From assembly GCA_033032175.1 (NCBI GenBank), contig CM065304.1, positions 29,270,653-29,334,652 of the forward strand: 64,000 bases of DNA. Reading direction: 5' to 3'. The DNA comes from Saturnia japonica (taxonomy: Eukaryota; Arthropoda; Insecta; Lepidoptera; Saturniidae). Position 1 is the stretch's first letter. Each line of letters begins with the position of its first letter. Below the pieces are notes generated by a model, which was given only the letters and a program-made list of their open reading frames with translations, had not been told where the DNA came from and made no database searches. Shown in pieces: positions 44,013 through 55,391 of this stretch. The position numbers were made by a program, and so were the translations under genes.

Positions 44013-46339
44013 AAATTAATATGTATAATTTAAACAAGAATCATGTAAACTGGTTCAGTTGTTCTTGAGTTTTAAGCATAATAATGAACAGATATACATA
44101 TGTCGCCTTTTATAATATGTAAGGGTTAAAACATATTTATTTAATTAGGCTCTGTGAACGTAATCAAGAACGTCAATAATGCTACCACTATTGCAGAAAA
44201 TAACAGTTATGTTACTGTTCTCAAAAACGTTAGTTAATTAAACTCTAATGTATAAATAAACGTTGTAAAAGGTGTTTATCAGAACAAGGACATAATTGTG
44301 ATTTACTAATTATATTTAAGTACATTTATAATGACCAAGTATATTTCTTCATTAAACAAAGGTCCAGGCACTCTTAATTCCATGTAACGCTTTTACAAAC
44401 ATAAAATTAATATGAGAAGTGTTTTATGAATCATTGCGGCGCGAGAGGACGCATTTCAAAAAAATAATATTATTTGTTAGCGTATCACAGGGTCGAGGAA
44501 GGCCATAATTGGATTTGTCCTATTTCGCTCAACTCCGACATTGCCAATAAAATCTCTCGTTTGCCCTGCACCCTGCCCTGCCCTGTCGTGCCCTGCCCTG
44601 CCAACTTGTATAGACAATCATTATTGCGGATATACCAGAATACACAGATAATTTTATTACACGGCTACGTAAATCAGTGTTACTTTCTGATTAAATTTTA
44701 TTTTACAATAAAAGTTAATATTTTGGTATTACCAGAATTACAAATGAATGATATCACGTATAAAAACTGTAAAAAATTATTTTAACATTATCACACATTT
44801 AATTATAACCATTCGTGCCCTGCCTGCGGTTCGTTTGACATACGGAAGAACAACAATTTCGCGCGCGGCTGGCTCCTCGTCACACGCGCATGTTCGCACT
44901 ATTATTTCGTCCTCGCTTAGCGTACATTCTGACTTCCACTTTGTATAGTAATTGCTCTGTTTCTTAGGATTACAGCATGATGATGATCCTATAATCTTGT
45001 CTCAAATAGGCTCTAAAAAATGTAAATAGAATTTTTCAGATGTTACTGAAAGTTTGAACAAACAATCTCTTGATATTTGTAAAATGTTATCTAGTAGGTA
45101 TTGAATAGTAACACAAAGGATGTAGATAAGTAACACTTGCATATAAATTGACTTCTAATTATCTGATATTTTAGAGGTGCTCAACTAGGTTTGCTAAAGG
45201 ATGATCACAAAATACATTTAAGTATTAGTTATAGACTAGAGTCGGGTTAGTGCGAGTTAATTTAAAATAAATCTATATAAATCACGTTTACGCGGGTGAA
45301 GTGACGGGTAGAACGATAGTTTGATATATTTGAGTACATTTTCACAAACGTAATTTCACCTTCCTTCATACTACAAATCCTAAAGGGACGGTTTTCAAAG
45401 TTGTCAACAGGGACCTCTAAGGATTGATGACGTAGAGGTATTTTTAGACATGAGGTTGAGATATTAACATGGAGAACTGTTTGGATAGTTCCTTTTATAT
45501 TTATTTATACTATTTTATTTTTTGATGTTTTACCTGAAACTTGAGAGTAAATCTTGTAGCTTAAGTTAAGAAGAAAATCAAACAATACCAGTCTAGACAT
45601 CAAACAGAAAAGATCGAAAACAATGCTCAACGGCAGTAATTGTCGAGGCGACGATAGCGACCAGCTCGAATATCATGGAAATAAAATGAAAACAAAATAA
45701 AATACGTTGAACACTACAAGCGAACAGCGAAACCTCCAATATCGTATGAACGTTCCACTCAACGCAATTCTATTTCATATTTCTTTATTTGGAGTAAGTC
45801 TATCTCCAATTGAAACCTTGTTACAAAAGTCCAATGTATCGTACCGCACAAATATCACATAGATAATAAACCGATGTATATAACATAATTAATATAGTAA
45901 CTAAATAATATCAAGTTTCGGGACTATTTTTTATATCGAACAGACATTCTCTGATTACAATAACCTGTAATCACTGTTTTAATAGAAGCCGATTCTATAT
46001 TTACTAAATATGGCTTCAATTAAGGTGTGCAGTTTCTATGATAAAAGTAACGACACAATATTATATGATATGGAACGATTGCATAAATAATAAAGACAAC
46101 GGTTCTGATGAGTGCTTTATTGCGACTGATTGTACACGATTTCATTTAAATACAATGATGATAAATTTTGCTTAAGGTAATAAAAATTACTTATCAAATG
46201 TGCGGTAACCCGTACATAAGTTTTTTTTTCTGAAAACACTTTCATTTTCTATTTGTTTCTTGTAAACAAACTCCATATTAACATTATTGCGGGTTATACT
46301 TTACACTATTGATTTAATTGTTTTTGTTATTCCTCGATG
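44013..46339. other. Gene-free region
   Basis: It includes a short GCCCT-type minisatellite (44562-44605, CCCTGCCCTGCCCTG...) and a CpG-rich patch at 44810-44945 (ATTTCGCGCGCGGCTGGCTC) that may be a TE fragment. The remainder is AT-rich and no exon was recognised. Confidence 0.45.
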
Positions 46340-46640
46340 TTGATAAAATAGTTGACCGCCGCCTGGTCGTAAGCGGTCACCGCAGCCTGTGGGACGCTTG
46401 CAATACCGGAAGCATGACATGTGTGTTGCGCGACCCTTTAAAAACATGTTTACTCCCTTCTTGAAGCGCATACTGAAATACAGTGGAAAACCCCAAATCC
46501 GAAGCATTCGCAGGAGGAAACTCCTCTGAAACCGGACTGTTCGCGATCATTTAGGTTCCAAACTGTGAGGATGAACTCCCTGCCGATGGTGAGCGATGTG
46601 ATGGTAGAAAGTAGCCGCTGGTATTATGTCGAACAATTCC
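46340..46640. mobile_element. Probable LINE 3' region fragment
   Basis: A GC-richer block with TCGTAAGCGGTCACCGCAGC and GGACGCTTGCAATACCGGAA resembles 3' sequence of a LINE common in lepidopteran genomes (recalled, not checked). No intact ORF is present. Confidence 0.4.
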
Positions 46641-48332
46641 TCAAAGCATACAAATACATAAGGACAAACTTAAATAATAAAACATTGTTACATCAAATAA
46701 TAGATTTTATTTATCTACTATATATACGAGCAATAAAAATCATAATATCGTTAATATTTAAAAATTATATTCTTAAGGTTTTAGTATGAGATATAATATG
46801 AGAAAGCAATTTTGTCCATGATTTCGAGTAAACCCTCGTTTACTCAAACAGTGACGGTTCGTTAAAGACAACTCCATTAATTTCATGTTTGTATGCAATA
46901 AAGGGATATAAATATATTTTTTTTACAAAATCCAATATATAATGATGATATAATATGTATAACTCCAGTGTATTTGGAAACGGAGGCTTTTCGTTTGAAA
47001 GTCCTTTATCTTACTTAAATTTTAGAGACGGATAATTAATTTTGCCTATTAAAAGCAGTCGCACGGACACCAACACTGGCAGCGAGCTAAACAAAAGATT
47101 GTTTAAAGTTGAATTACTTGAATCAATTGTACCTATTTATATAATAAGTTGTGTTAGCTAATTTTCGTATTTATTTTTACTCTTCGAGTTATATTTTTAA
47201 AATTCTTAGAAATACCTTAATATTTTCGCACCATTAGCTGTGCTCTCGGCTTCGCCCGCGTGGTATATTTCATGTATGAAAAAAGGCAACTAAATATAAA
47301 CCTCTCTCACCTCACCACAATATCCACTTACGGTATTTCACCGGTATAAACTTTTAGAATACCCAACTAAAACTATTTTAAATGTTAACCGTCCTTTACG
47401 TACAAGTAAATTTAATTTAATGACTTTGTTTTTATAAATCCTTAATACCTATTGAATAATAATGCTATATATATATGTCTCTTTAGTGTAATTTAATAAA
47501 AAATTTGATAACGCAAACGCACATCTATAGTACTACATTTAGATTAATTATTTTAAACATTTAAAAGTATCGTTAAAATCTATCAAAAACATTTTAAAAT
47601 AATAATAAAATATAAGTGCTTACAGAAAATATAGTTAAGTGTGACAATAAATAAATAACAAATCAATTTTATGATTATTTCAATCAAGCCGTACAGCTCC
47701 ATCTATGAATACTCCTGGAAAATAATAAACATACGTTCCTATTTTTTTTTTTTTTTTTTATTATGTAAAGATGAAATACTTTAGATTAATTTGGTATTTT
47801 TTCACTTTGATTCAATAAATATCTATACATATAAAATGCTTCGTCCTGAATGACTGACGGATCAACGCACAACCTAAATTGCTAATCGTAAAGACCTGAA
47901 ACTTGGAGGGTGTGTTCTTTGTATGACGTAGGCATCCAATAAGAAAGGATTTTCCGAAATTTTACCCCTAAGAGGGTGAAAAAGGGGGTGATTCTTTGGT
48001 CCAATCTATTTCAAATTTTACAAAAAACCTTTTTTAACAGAAATGATGGAAGACGTGTTTCGTATTTTATTGAATTCACGGGGTTAAAAGGGGATAGAAA
48101 GTTACTTTGGCAGTAATTTGCTTCGCGAAGTGTATATTAATACTCCTTACTGCTTTTGATTTAAATAACATTTTATTTTGTCACATGTTTGAAAACACAA
48201 TCCGATTTTATTCAAAAAGAAAATGGTTGAACTCACTTAAAAACATATGCAAATACTCTTTAAAATTGGAATGTCTCGAAAGCTACCGTACTATATTAGT
48301 ACCTCATTTGAAGGTTTCTAAGCTTAAATAGG
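46641..48332. other. Gene-free region with Helitron-like fragments
   Basis: At 47235-47265 GCTGTGCTCTCGGCTTCGCC is a remnant of the Helitron-like 3' end. From 47822 TCTATACATATAAAATGCTT and TGACGGATCAACGCACAACC look like another Helitron-like 5' region extending to about 48060. A T17 tract lies at 47743. No exons were found. Confidence 0.4.
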
Positions 48333-48662
48333 TTCTTCTTCTTCTTCTTAACTTGGCAAACGGTCCTCTTTAATGAAGACCATTACTGCCATTATCGAAT
48401 GAATTATAGTGACATGGGTTATGACTATTCAGTATCCTAACAAGATGGTGGCTCCCTTGTTAGAACTTTCTAGAAAGTTTTTGTGGGATCTCAGAATAAA
48501 TGTTTTCAGCTTATATTTATAATCCACTTCACTTATGCAGAAAAACCAAACTACGTCACGCGAAACGCCACCAATATTACATAATATAGAATCAAAAACC
48601 TAAGTGAATGAATTAACAATAAAAACCACGACATGACACTTTAAGATCCCGCCAAAAACCGC
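48333..48662 (-). mobile_element. Retroposon with GAA tail, copy 2
   Basis: On the minus strand it begins at the same point as the 495-821 copy (TTTTTGGCGGGATCTTAAAG) and ends GTTAAGAAGAAGAAGAAGAA. It is flanked by GCTTAAATAGG (48322-48332) and GCTTAAAGAGG (48663-48673), an 11-bp target-site duplication with one mismatch. The interior matches copy 1 throughout (for example AACAAGGGAGCCACCATCTT). It has no ORF. Confidence 0.85.
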
Positions 48663-48673
48663 GCTTAAAGAGG

Positions 48674-50469
48674 TTATGCACTTTTAGGACACGGCCTCAT
48701 AGGGACGTTGAGTTCGAAATTTGAAATGGTAAGGACTAGAACATTTTGGTTATAAATTATACAAATCATTCCATATAAAAAAAAACGTAAAATCTGTACT
48801 AATACTGATAATATAATAAATAAAGCATAAAAGTTTTTTGTTTGTTTGTTTGTTACACTCTAATCTCTGACTGGTAGTCGGATTCGAAAAATTATTCTTA
48901 TATGATAGCCAACTCACGAAGAATAGTATAAACTATATAACATTAGGCAACAGTTTCTAGCTAGCCTTAAATATTTATTGTTGTTACGTAAGTCGGAAGT
49001 CGAAGCCTCGCGAACTGATTTAACCGCATGCGCTGGCTTAATGATTAATGATACGTCAATATAATGTTTTAAAAAAATAGTGGCCATTAGTACACATAAA
49101 AAAAGTCAACGATAGCATATAACTATCTCTTATACATGAGCCATAATAAGGTATTTTGATATTTTTTTTGTTGAAGATTAAAAATTAATTTATGAGTTTT
49201 TACGTGATTGGCGTTCAAATATATCGACAGACGGATAGATAGATAAAAATTTCAAATACTATGGATGTGTTCTGTCCATGATTCTAACCCGTAATTTTCC
49301 TCAAATATCTTCAAAGTACAGATTTCGATTCTTTACTCTTTTTGCTTCTGAAAAAACAGTTGTTGAAAAGCTATTTTCCTTATACCTTTCGATGTTAATT
49401 TTGCAGATTTTGTTACTTGTTAATAAGTAAAAATACAAGTTATAAGTTAATAATTTAATCTGAATTAATTTAAATAATTATTTGTTTATTTAATACAAAG
49501 TTATAATGTCAATTATTACATTCATAGATGAAATTGTATTAAACACTAGCGAATCCCCCGCGGTTCCCCACACGTTTATTACCTTATAAAATATCATTGT
49601 TTACCTATTACGCAATATTTTTTTAAATCCTGTAATTTTATTTTTACTTGTGTTATTGATAAGTTGTATATTGCTCATTAATCATGGCATGACTTATACT
49701 TCCTGTTTATACAATTTTATCAAAATTGGCTAAGAATTTAATTTTATGGTTAAAATGACTCGGTTCTATAGACAGGACTACAGATCTCGTTATCAATACA
49801 TATAAAGACGGTTACCACGGTAGTTCAAAGCATGTTCTATGTCTTTCCGGTTTGAGGACGGTAAAATATCCCGAGCGTCCGGATTTCCTTACGATGTTTT
49901 ATTCCCTATCAGTTGAAAGAATAAACACTAGTAAATGTTGCACAGTATTATTCGTTCCCCTGGAATGTAAAGTGAGTAAATCGTGGCTACCTGTGATTAA
50001 TCACTTATTATTCCAAAGTCTGCAATCAACAAATTGTATAAAATATAAGGTATTGATAAATAAGAAGGGAAAAAATTTGCAGTAATATATGGAGAATGGA
50101 CATGACAATAGCCGCACCGCATCTTGTAATTAATTTCTAACTACCGCAGTAGCAAGCTTCAGCGCGATTTTTGCCAATATTATTATAATTTAAGTTATTT
50201 AAATAGACTCAAATAAAATTTCGCTATAATTAAACTTAGTTTCTGCGGGGTATTTGGCTCTAATGTGAATACCATCAAGTTTACTATTTTACAACACGTG
50301 ACTATGACTAATGAACAAACAGATAGAACTAAACTGCTAATAAAACTACTAACTGTTATTAAAAACTGCTTTGATATTAGAATGTAATTGATCTGGAGCC
50401 TATATCTAATTCAAACAGCTCTATCAGTTCGATAACAACAAATGTAATTATTTGAAAATAATATCAATA
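48674..50469. other. Gene-free AT-rich region
   Basis: It contains scattered Helitron-like blocks (48800-48950, TTTGTTACACTCTAATCTCT). The open stretch at 49852-50085 is not recognisable as protein. Nothing else was seen. Confidence 0.4.
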
Positions 50470-50652
50470 CAGTGTAAACTCTTTATAACGAAACTCAAGG
50501 GACTGAGCTATTTTGTCGTTATAGAGAGTTATCGTTATATGGAGATGAGTTTCAATATGTGGGTTTTAACGCAAACCAACCAAGTTGGGCTCACTTCAAC
50601 GTTATAGGGAGTTTATCGTTATAAAGGATAACGTTATAAAGAGTTTACACTG
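50470..50652 (-). mobile_element. Tigger/pogo-derived MITE, copy 2
   Basis: This 183-bp element is flanked by TA (50468-50469, 50653-50654) with the same CAGTGTAAACTCTTTATAAC TIRs as 13238-13417, in the opposite orientation. It lies only 0.8 kb from the likely parental Tigger. Confidence 0.92.
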
Positions 50653-50777
50653 TAGTTGCGTTTATTTTATTTTATGTGCCTTCATACAGTTTTATATAAA
50701 TTTTCAATATGTAAATTTACCCACTAAGTTATGACGAAGTTTTGTAGTGATACTTGATTTGTCGCGTTATGATAAAA

Positions 50778-50975
50778 ATAAATCATATGTACAATTCACA
50801 CGTGGTAGAAGTGAAACCTTCACATGTATGTTTTTTTAATTCAGAAAATGATCAAATACACACTAATTTAAAGTTTATGAAAATGTACCGACAAGTACTC
50901 ACAATCATTATACACAATATCATTTTCAATTAATGCATCACCTTGCACATTTGTGATATCCATGGGAAAATCATC
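50778..50975. repeat. Dispersed ~190-bp repeat, copy 2
   Basis: Partner of 4006-4198 with the same orientation. It contains an additional CACCTTG before CACATTTG. Confidence 0.75.
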
Positions 50976-51429
50976 TGAAAAAAGTACAATTGTATAATAC
51001 GTACACGTATACAAAACACCACGGTTGTTGTGATGCCTTTTCCCAACAAATAACTAAACAAAGTGGGATCTTCTGACAAGATTTTCGCTCTCTTATCAGA
51101 ACTATCTAGGAAGTGTGTTTAACATCTCAAGATTCGTACTTTTCAATGTTCGTACCTACTTTTGTAGGGTTGAAATTTTTACATATTTTTATTTTAGCAC
51201 CCTCTAGGGAGTGTTTGTGCCAAAATGCAAACTTGTACTTTGGTAACGTAATTTGCAAAATCCATAACTTTTGAACGAAGTTCCTTATGGGACGATGGGG
51301 AAGGGTACCCAATCGGCAAAACGCGTCCGTAACGTTAAAAAAAATCGTAAGATATTTATGTATAGTCTACATGATGACTGTTATTATTATTGCAGTTTGC
51401 TATTATTATTCTATTGTTTCTTTGTATAT
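50976..51429. other. Gene-free region
   Basis: No exon or repeat boundary is recognised. A fragment AGCACCCTCTAGGGAGTG (51196-51213) is a short inverted repeat. Confidence 0.4.
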
Positions 51430-51606
51430 TACAGTGTAAACTCTTTATAACTTTATCCTTTATAACGATAAACTCCCTATAACGTTGAAGTGAGCCCGAC
51501 TTGGTTGGTTTGCGTTAAAACCCACATATTGAAACACTCTTTATAGCGATACGCCATTCTCTATTACGAAGAAATGTGTTCATATTTTTAGATAGTAAAT
51601 ATTTAT

Positions 51607-52067
51607 TGTAGCGACATCTCTCGCCACTACTGCCGCATCAACGCATCGACACAACTACGTAGCGACACATAGCGACATCTAGCGAGCCACATAGGACGCA
51701 TCCTACTATCCTACATTGCGCTATAGAAATTCACTCTTTCGTTGAGTATATATACAAGAACCCGACTACAACAGTCGGGGCAGCTGCCCGCCAGACATAG
51801 CACCCGTCTGGCCGGAGGATCCTCCCTTTTCTATGGCGGATGAGGAACTTTACTCTCTGTTCCTCACCTCCGCTAAAGTGGTGGTGACCCCGACGTGATA
51901 CGTCAGCACAACCTTTTCACAAAAAGCTACGTCATCATCACTTCCTCAAGCTTTCGAGCAGCGAGACGGGGCAGCTGCCCGCCAGACATAGCACCCGTCT
52001 GGCCAGAGGATCCTCCTTTTCTATGGCGGATGAGGAACTTTACTCTCTGTTCCTCACCTCCGCTAAA
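51607..52067 (+). mobile_element. Miniature LTR element: LTR, tRNA-Trp PBS, partial LTR
   Basis: A 5-bp duplication TTTAT (51602-51606, 52068-52072) flanks the element. The 5' LTR is 51607-51877 (TGTAGCGACATC...CTCCGCTAAA). Four bases later, 51882-51899 reads TGGTGACCCCGACGTGAT, complementary to the 3' end of tRNA-Trp including CCA. About 68 bp of leader follow. Then the 3' ~100 bp of a second LTR (from about 51967) runs to 52067. All gag-pol and most of the 3' LTR are deleted. A TATATATAC box lies at 51747-51755. Confidence 0.88.
51882..51899 (+). promoter_or_regulatory. tRNA-Trp primer-binding site
   Basis: This 18-nt perfect complement to the 3' end of animal tRNA-Trp (recalled sequence ends ATCACGTCGGGGTCACCA) would prime minus-strand synthesis in an LTR retrotransposon. 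Confidence 0.85.
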
Positions 52068-52273
52068 TTTATTATTGGTATTATTGTTTATTATCAGGTA
52101 ACAAAAGACTTTGAAGCTCCGAAACATCCGAGGTCGGTCTAGCTTTTGTTATCCCTAATTGCCTTGAACACGTGCAGTATGACGCATTGTTTTCTCGAAA
52201 GAGATGGTCTTCGACCAAGCATACTGGGTACCTGTCGTATTATCAGCCGTAAACCTACTTTGAAACTGTTAAC

Positions 52274-53672
52274 TTGGCCAGTAAACGGAAAGCGATTAGT
52301 GTTGACGAAAAAGTTTGTGTGATACGTGCGATTGAAAAGGGAGAAAATAAAAGTGACGTTGGAAGGCGTTTTGAACTAAGTCAATCCACTGTTGCTACCA
52401 TTTGGAATAACCAAAAACAATTGTATAGGCGGCGCTGGAAAGAAACTCTTCTAAAAAATTAAGTAAGCCAAAATTCGAAGACTTAAATCAGGCAATGTTG
52501 TCGTGGTTTAACAATCAGCGCCAGAATAATGTACCAAACTCGGGGCCAATTGTAAAAGCTAAGGCTGAAAAGTTTGCCAACAAACTTGGCATAATTGACT
52601 TTAAAGCATCTGAAGGTTGGCTCGGAAAATTTAAGCACCGTCCCCAAATTACGTACGGTAAAATGAACGGAGAGGCGCGGGATGTCGATATGAATGTGAC
52701 TAACAATTGGATTAGTACAGTGTGGCCTAAATTAAAGATGAAGTACTCACAAGAAGACATTTTTAATGCAGATGAAACTGGCCTTTTTTTCAAGTTGACT
52801 CCCGACAAAACTTTAAAATTAAATAAAATGTGTTGGAGGAAAACTGTCTAAAGAGCGTATTACAGTTCTAGTGGCTGCCAATATGAGTGGCACAGAAAAA
52901 AGAAAGCTCTTAGTTATAGGCAAATCGAAAAACCCTCAGTGTTTCGAGAACATAAAACAGTTGCCAGTTACGTACAAAGCAAACAAGTCAGCTTGGATGA
53001 CATCGCAGATTTTTGAAGAGGAAGTGAGAAAATGTGTTGCTGAATTAAAATCACGGAAAATCTTGCTTCTAGTAGACAATTGTCCTGCTCACCCAATCAT
53101 ATCTAATCTTCGAAACATAGAGTTAGCATTTTTCCCAGCTAATACAACCAGTATTTTACAACCAATCCATCAGAGTGTAATTAAAAGCCTAAAGGGCCAC
53201 TATAGACGGAAAATGTTGATGGATATGATCGAAACTGACGGCAAGGTCTCGATCGACATGCTACAAGCAGTGAACTTCTTATCAAAAGGCTGGCAAGAGA
53301 TAACAACAGCCACTATCCAACATTCTTTTCGACATTGCTGGATTATGTAGTAGCCAAGAAACGAACCAATTTCAAAGTGAAGACAATCTACCACTGAGTG
53401 AATGGATAAGCCAGTTCAACATACCAAACAATTTTAACGAAGATCTACAATCGTACGAAAATATAGATGAGGATGTAGCCACAACTGGTACACTTACAGA
53501 TGAACAAATTGTTGATTTAGTGTCAAAAAATCAGGAAACACCCGATAATCAAGATGAAGAAGATGATCCAGTGGACAAAGCCCAATCACCACCAACAATT
53601 CAACAAGCCCTAGGTGTCGCTAATTTGGTAGAAAATTTTTTGTTGTTTAATCAAGACGATTTCACCACTTAA
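52274..53672 (+). pseudogene. Tigger/pogo transposase, frameshifted, catalytic Asp lost
   Basis: Four frame segments remain: 52274-52462 (KRKAISVDEKVCVIRAIEKG, ELSQSTVATIWNN: CENP-B-type N-terminal HTH), 52450-52850 (SEGWLGKFKHRPQITYGKMN, the second HTH; FNADETGLFFKL, catalytic D1), 52840-53350 (KRKLLVIGKSKNPQCFENIK; ILLLVDNCPAHP, D2; FFPANTTSILQPIHQSVI) and 53345-53672 (acidic C-terminus to TAA). In pogo-like enzymes the third catalytic residue is the D of LQPmDqGVI. Here it is His (CAT at 53168-53170). The position aligned with the start codon is TTG. Frameshifts, lost start and lost D3 make it inactive. Confidence 0.9.
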
Positions 53673-53872
53673 CTAGATATGAATAGAATACATAAAATAA
53701 TACAAAACAAGTACTGGCATAGCAAAAAACGTCGGACAAAGTTATCAGACTATATGTGTAAACAATAATTTATAAGCATGTAATATCTAAGACATACATA
53801 TTAAAAATTCTTGTTAATTTGGTTGTTTTTTTGTTCACTCCATTTAACGATAACTCTCTATATGGTAGGTAC

Positions 53873-54439
53873 GTAGTAAATTCGTAATCTTTGTAACGCT
53901 TCTTCAAACTTCACACTTTTTCAACATCCCGGGCGAGCCCTCAATTTGTGGGATGTGTGTTGGTGTGTTCAGAATAAAAATATTCACTTCTTATATGTTT
54001 ACAATTAAAAAGATCAATATTTCAATACCAATGAGTTGTCGTTGTTAAATGTCCAAATTTCCCATAAATTCCTCACATTGTTTTCTCAAGAAAAAACGTA
54101 GGTATACCAATAAAAATAACATTGATGTAAAATTCGTTAGGTCCTTCTAATGGGTTTTCGAATGCATAATGTATAGTTATGATTCATTAATTTAAAATGA
54201 TAAAGAAAAATTACAGGCATTGTAATATTGTTACGAAACGAAATAAAAAATTAAAATGCACACTGTTGCTTTTATAAAAATATTAAATTTGGGGGGACAC
54301 AAACTATTGACCACTCGTACCATAAATTCAACAGTTCGTATAAAGCTGCTGGTTACACTGTACACCGTTATTTGAATTCGATAATGATCATAGTAGGTAG
54401 TGAAAATCAGGATTTCCATAAGTATTTGATAGCACATTT
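53873..54439. other. Gene-free AT-rich region
   Basis: No exon or repeat was recognised beyond the decayed Tigger edge. Confidence 0.4.
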
Positions 54440-54735
54440 CAATTTTTAACGGATTCTTCTTTCGTATAAGTGCTCAGCTCTTGTCAGTAGAGCAGTTGCC
54501 AATGTTCCCTATCTTCTGTCTTCCTGTTGACCGGAACATGCCACGTACTATTGACCATGAGAAAAACGTGAATTTTCTAGATTCAGACCGCAAACACTTA
54601 AGAATTGGCCTTGTGATTTGTTAATCTTCATAGCAAATGCAAGACGAATCTGAAATTGAATTCTTTTAAACTCAAAGGCCATATCGGCTGGAATCATCGG
54701 AATCTGGACTGCAACAATATCAGAATTTTTTTTTC
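54440..54735 (-). pseudogene. Helitron helicase C-terminal fragment
   Basis: On the minus strand, VQIPMIPADMAFEFKRIQFQ, IRLAFAMKINKSQGQFLSVC and GLNLENSRFSHGQ, then a stop, then YVACSG. This is the last part of the PIF1-like helicase of Helitron Rep/Hel proteins (f.lrlAFAmTiNKaQGQsl...Gl.L...vFsHGQLYVA.SR), helicase motifs V-VI. The Leu codon after HGQ is replaced by TAG, and the motif VI Arg is replaced. It is the only Helitron-coding evidence in the window. Confidence 0.85.
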
Positions 54736-54756
54736 TTTTTATTTGTATCCCAGACG

Positions 54757-55012
54757 TCGTACTTAACTATTATACAACCTATGTCACTCTCACAATTAAG
54801 AAGAATCTAACGACACCTCGAATGCTAACGTTCTTATACCCATTAAGCCGTTTAGGCTACAAAGCGTGCCAAAGTAATAGCATACATACATTTAAACATA
54901 CGCTCGAAAAACATAACCCTTCTTTTTCGCAGTCTGGTAAAAATAAAATTGCGGGGTATTAATAATCACAGCGCAATAAACCCGTGCGAAGCCTCCGCGC
55001 CGGATCCCCTAG
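54757..55012 (+). mobile_element. Dispersed element with CTAG end (Helitron-like?)
   Basis: CACTCTCACAATTAAGAAGA, then AAAAACATAACCCTTCTTTT and GCGAAGCCTCCGCGCC, ending GGATCCCCTAG before TTTTA. The first ~190 bp match 29370-29545. The CTAG terminus before T, with a GC-rich hairpin upstream, fits a Helitron 3' end. The 5' end is not fixed. Confidence 0.5.
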
Positions 55013-55126
55013 TTTTATATAAACTAAGATAAAGAGGGTTCCTAGGTAATTACGGAACGCTAATGGTATGATGTACCTACACACCTAAGTTAATCCATAC
55101 ATAGAAATAATAAACTATAATTATAA

Positions 55127-55237
55127 CCAGGGCCGCCTTTATCCGGGGGTGCAAGGGCTACGAGGCACCCGGGCGCAGAGTCCATGTGCATGATAACTTT
55201 CGCACCCCGGCGCTGAATATGCTTAAAGGCGGCCTGG
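55127..55237. mobile_element. Small MITE with CCAGGGCCGCC ends
   Basis: This ~110-bp element has TIRs CCAGGGCCGCCTTTA (55127-55141) and TAAAGGCGGCCTGG (55224-55237). The interior is GC-rich (GGGGGTGCAAGG...CGCACCCCGG, itself partly inverted) in an AT-rich context. No target-site duplication is clear. The family is unassigned. Confidence 0.75.
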
Positions 55238-55391
55238 ATTGAAAATGTGATAAACGCTGTGAGTAGGTACATATTGGATTCAAATGTATCACAAGGTTAC
55301 CGGCGACGTAATATTCCGAGATAATGGAATAATCTTCATACTAGTTTTTCATTACCTACTCATTAGATGATATTCGTACTCCATTCCATCA

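Larger units (their letters stand above)
51432..53868 (+). mobile_element. Tigger (pogo-family) DNA transposon, 3'-truncated
   Basis: A TA target (51430-51431) precedes the TIR CAGTGTAAACTCTTTATAAC. The first ~120 bp match the MITEs at 13238 and 50470. The transposase lies at 52274-53672. After it, TTTAACGATAACTCTCTATA (53845-53864) matches the right part of the MITEs, but the final ~50 bp with the terminal repeat are missing. A miniature LTR element is inserted in the 5' leader (51607-52067). Confidence 0.88.

Noticed and set aside
49852..50085. 77-codon open frame
   Set aside because: No motif, no neighbours and an AT-driven composition.
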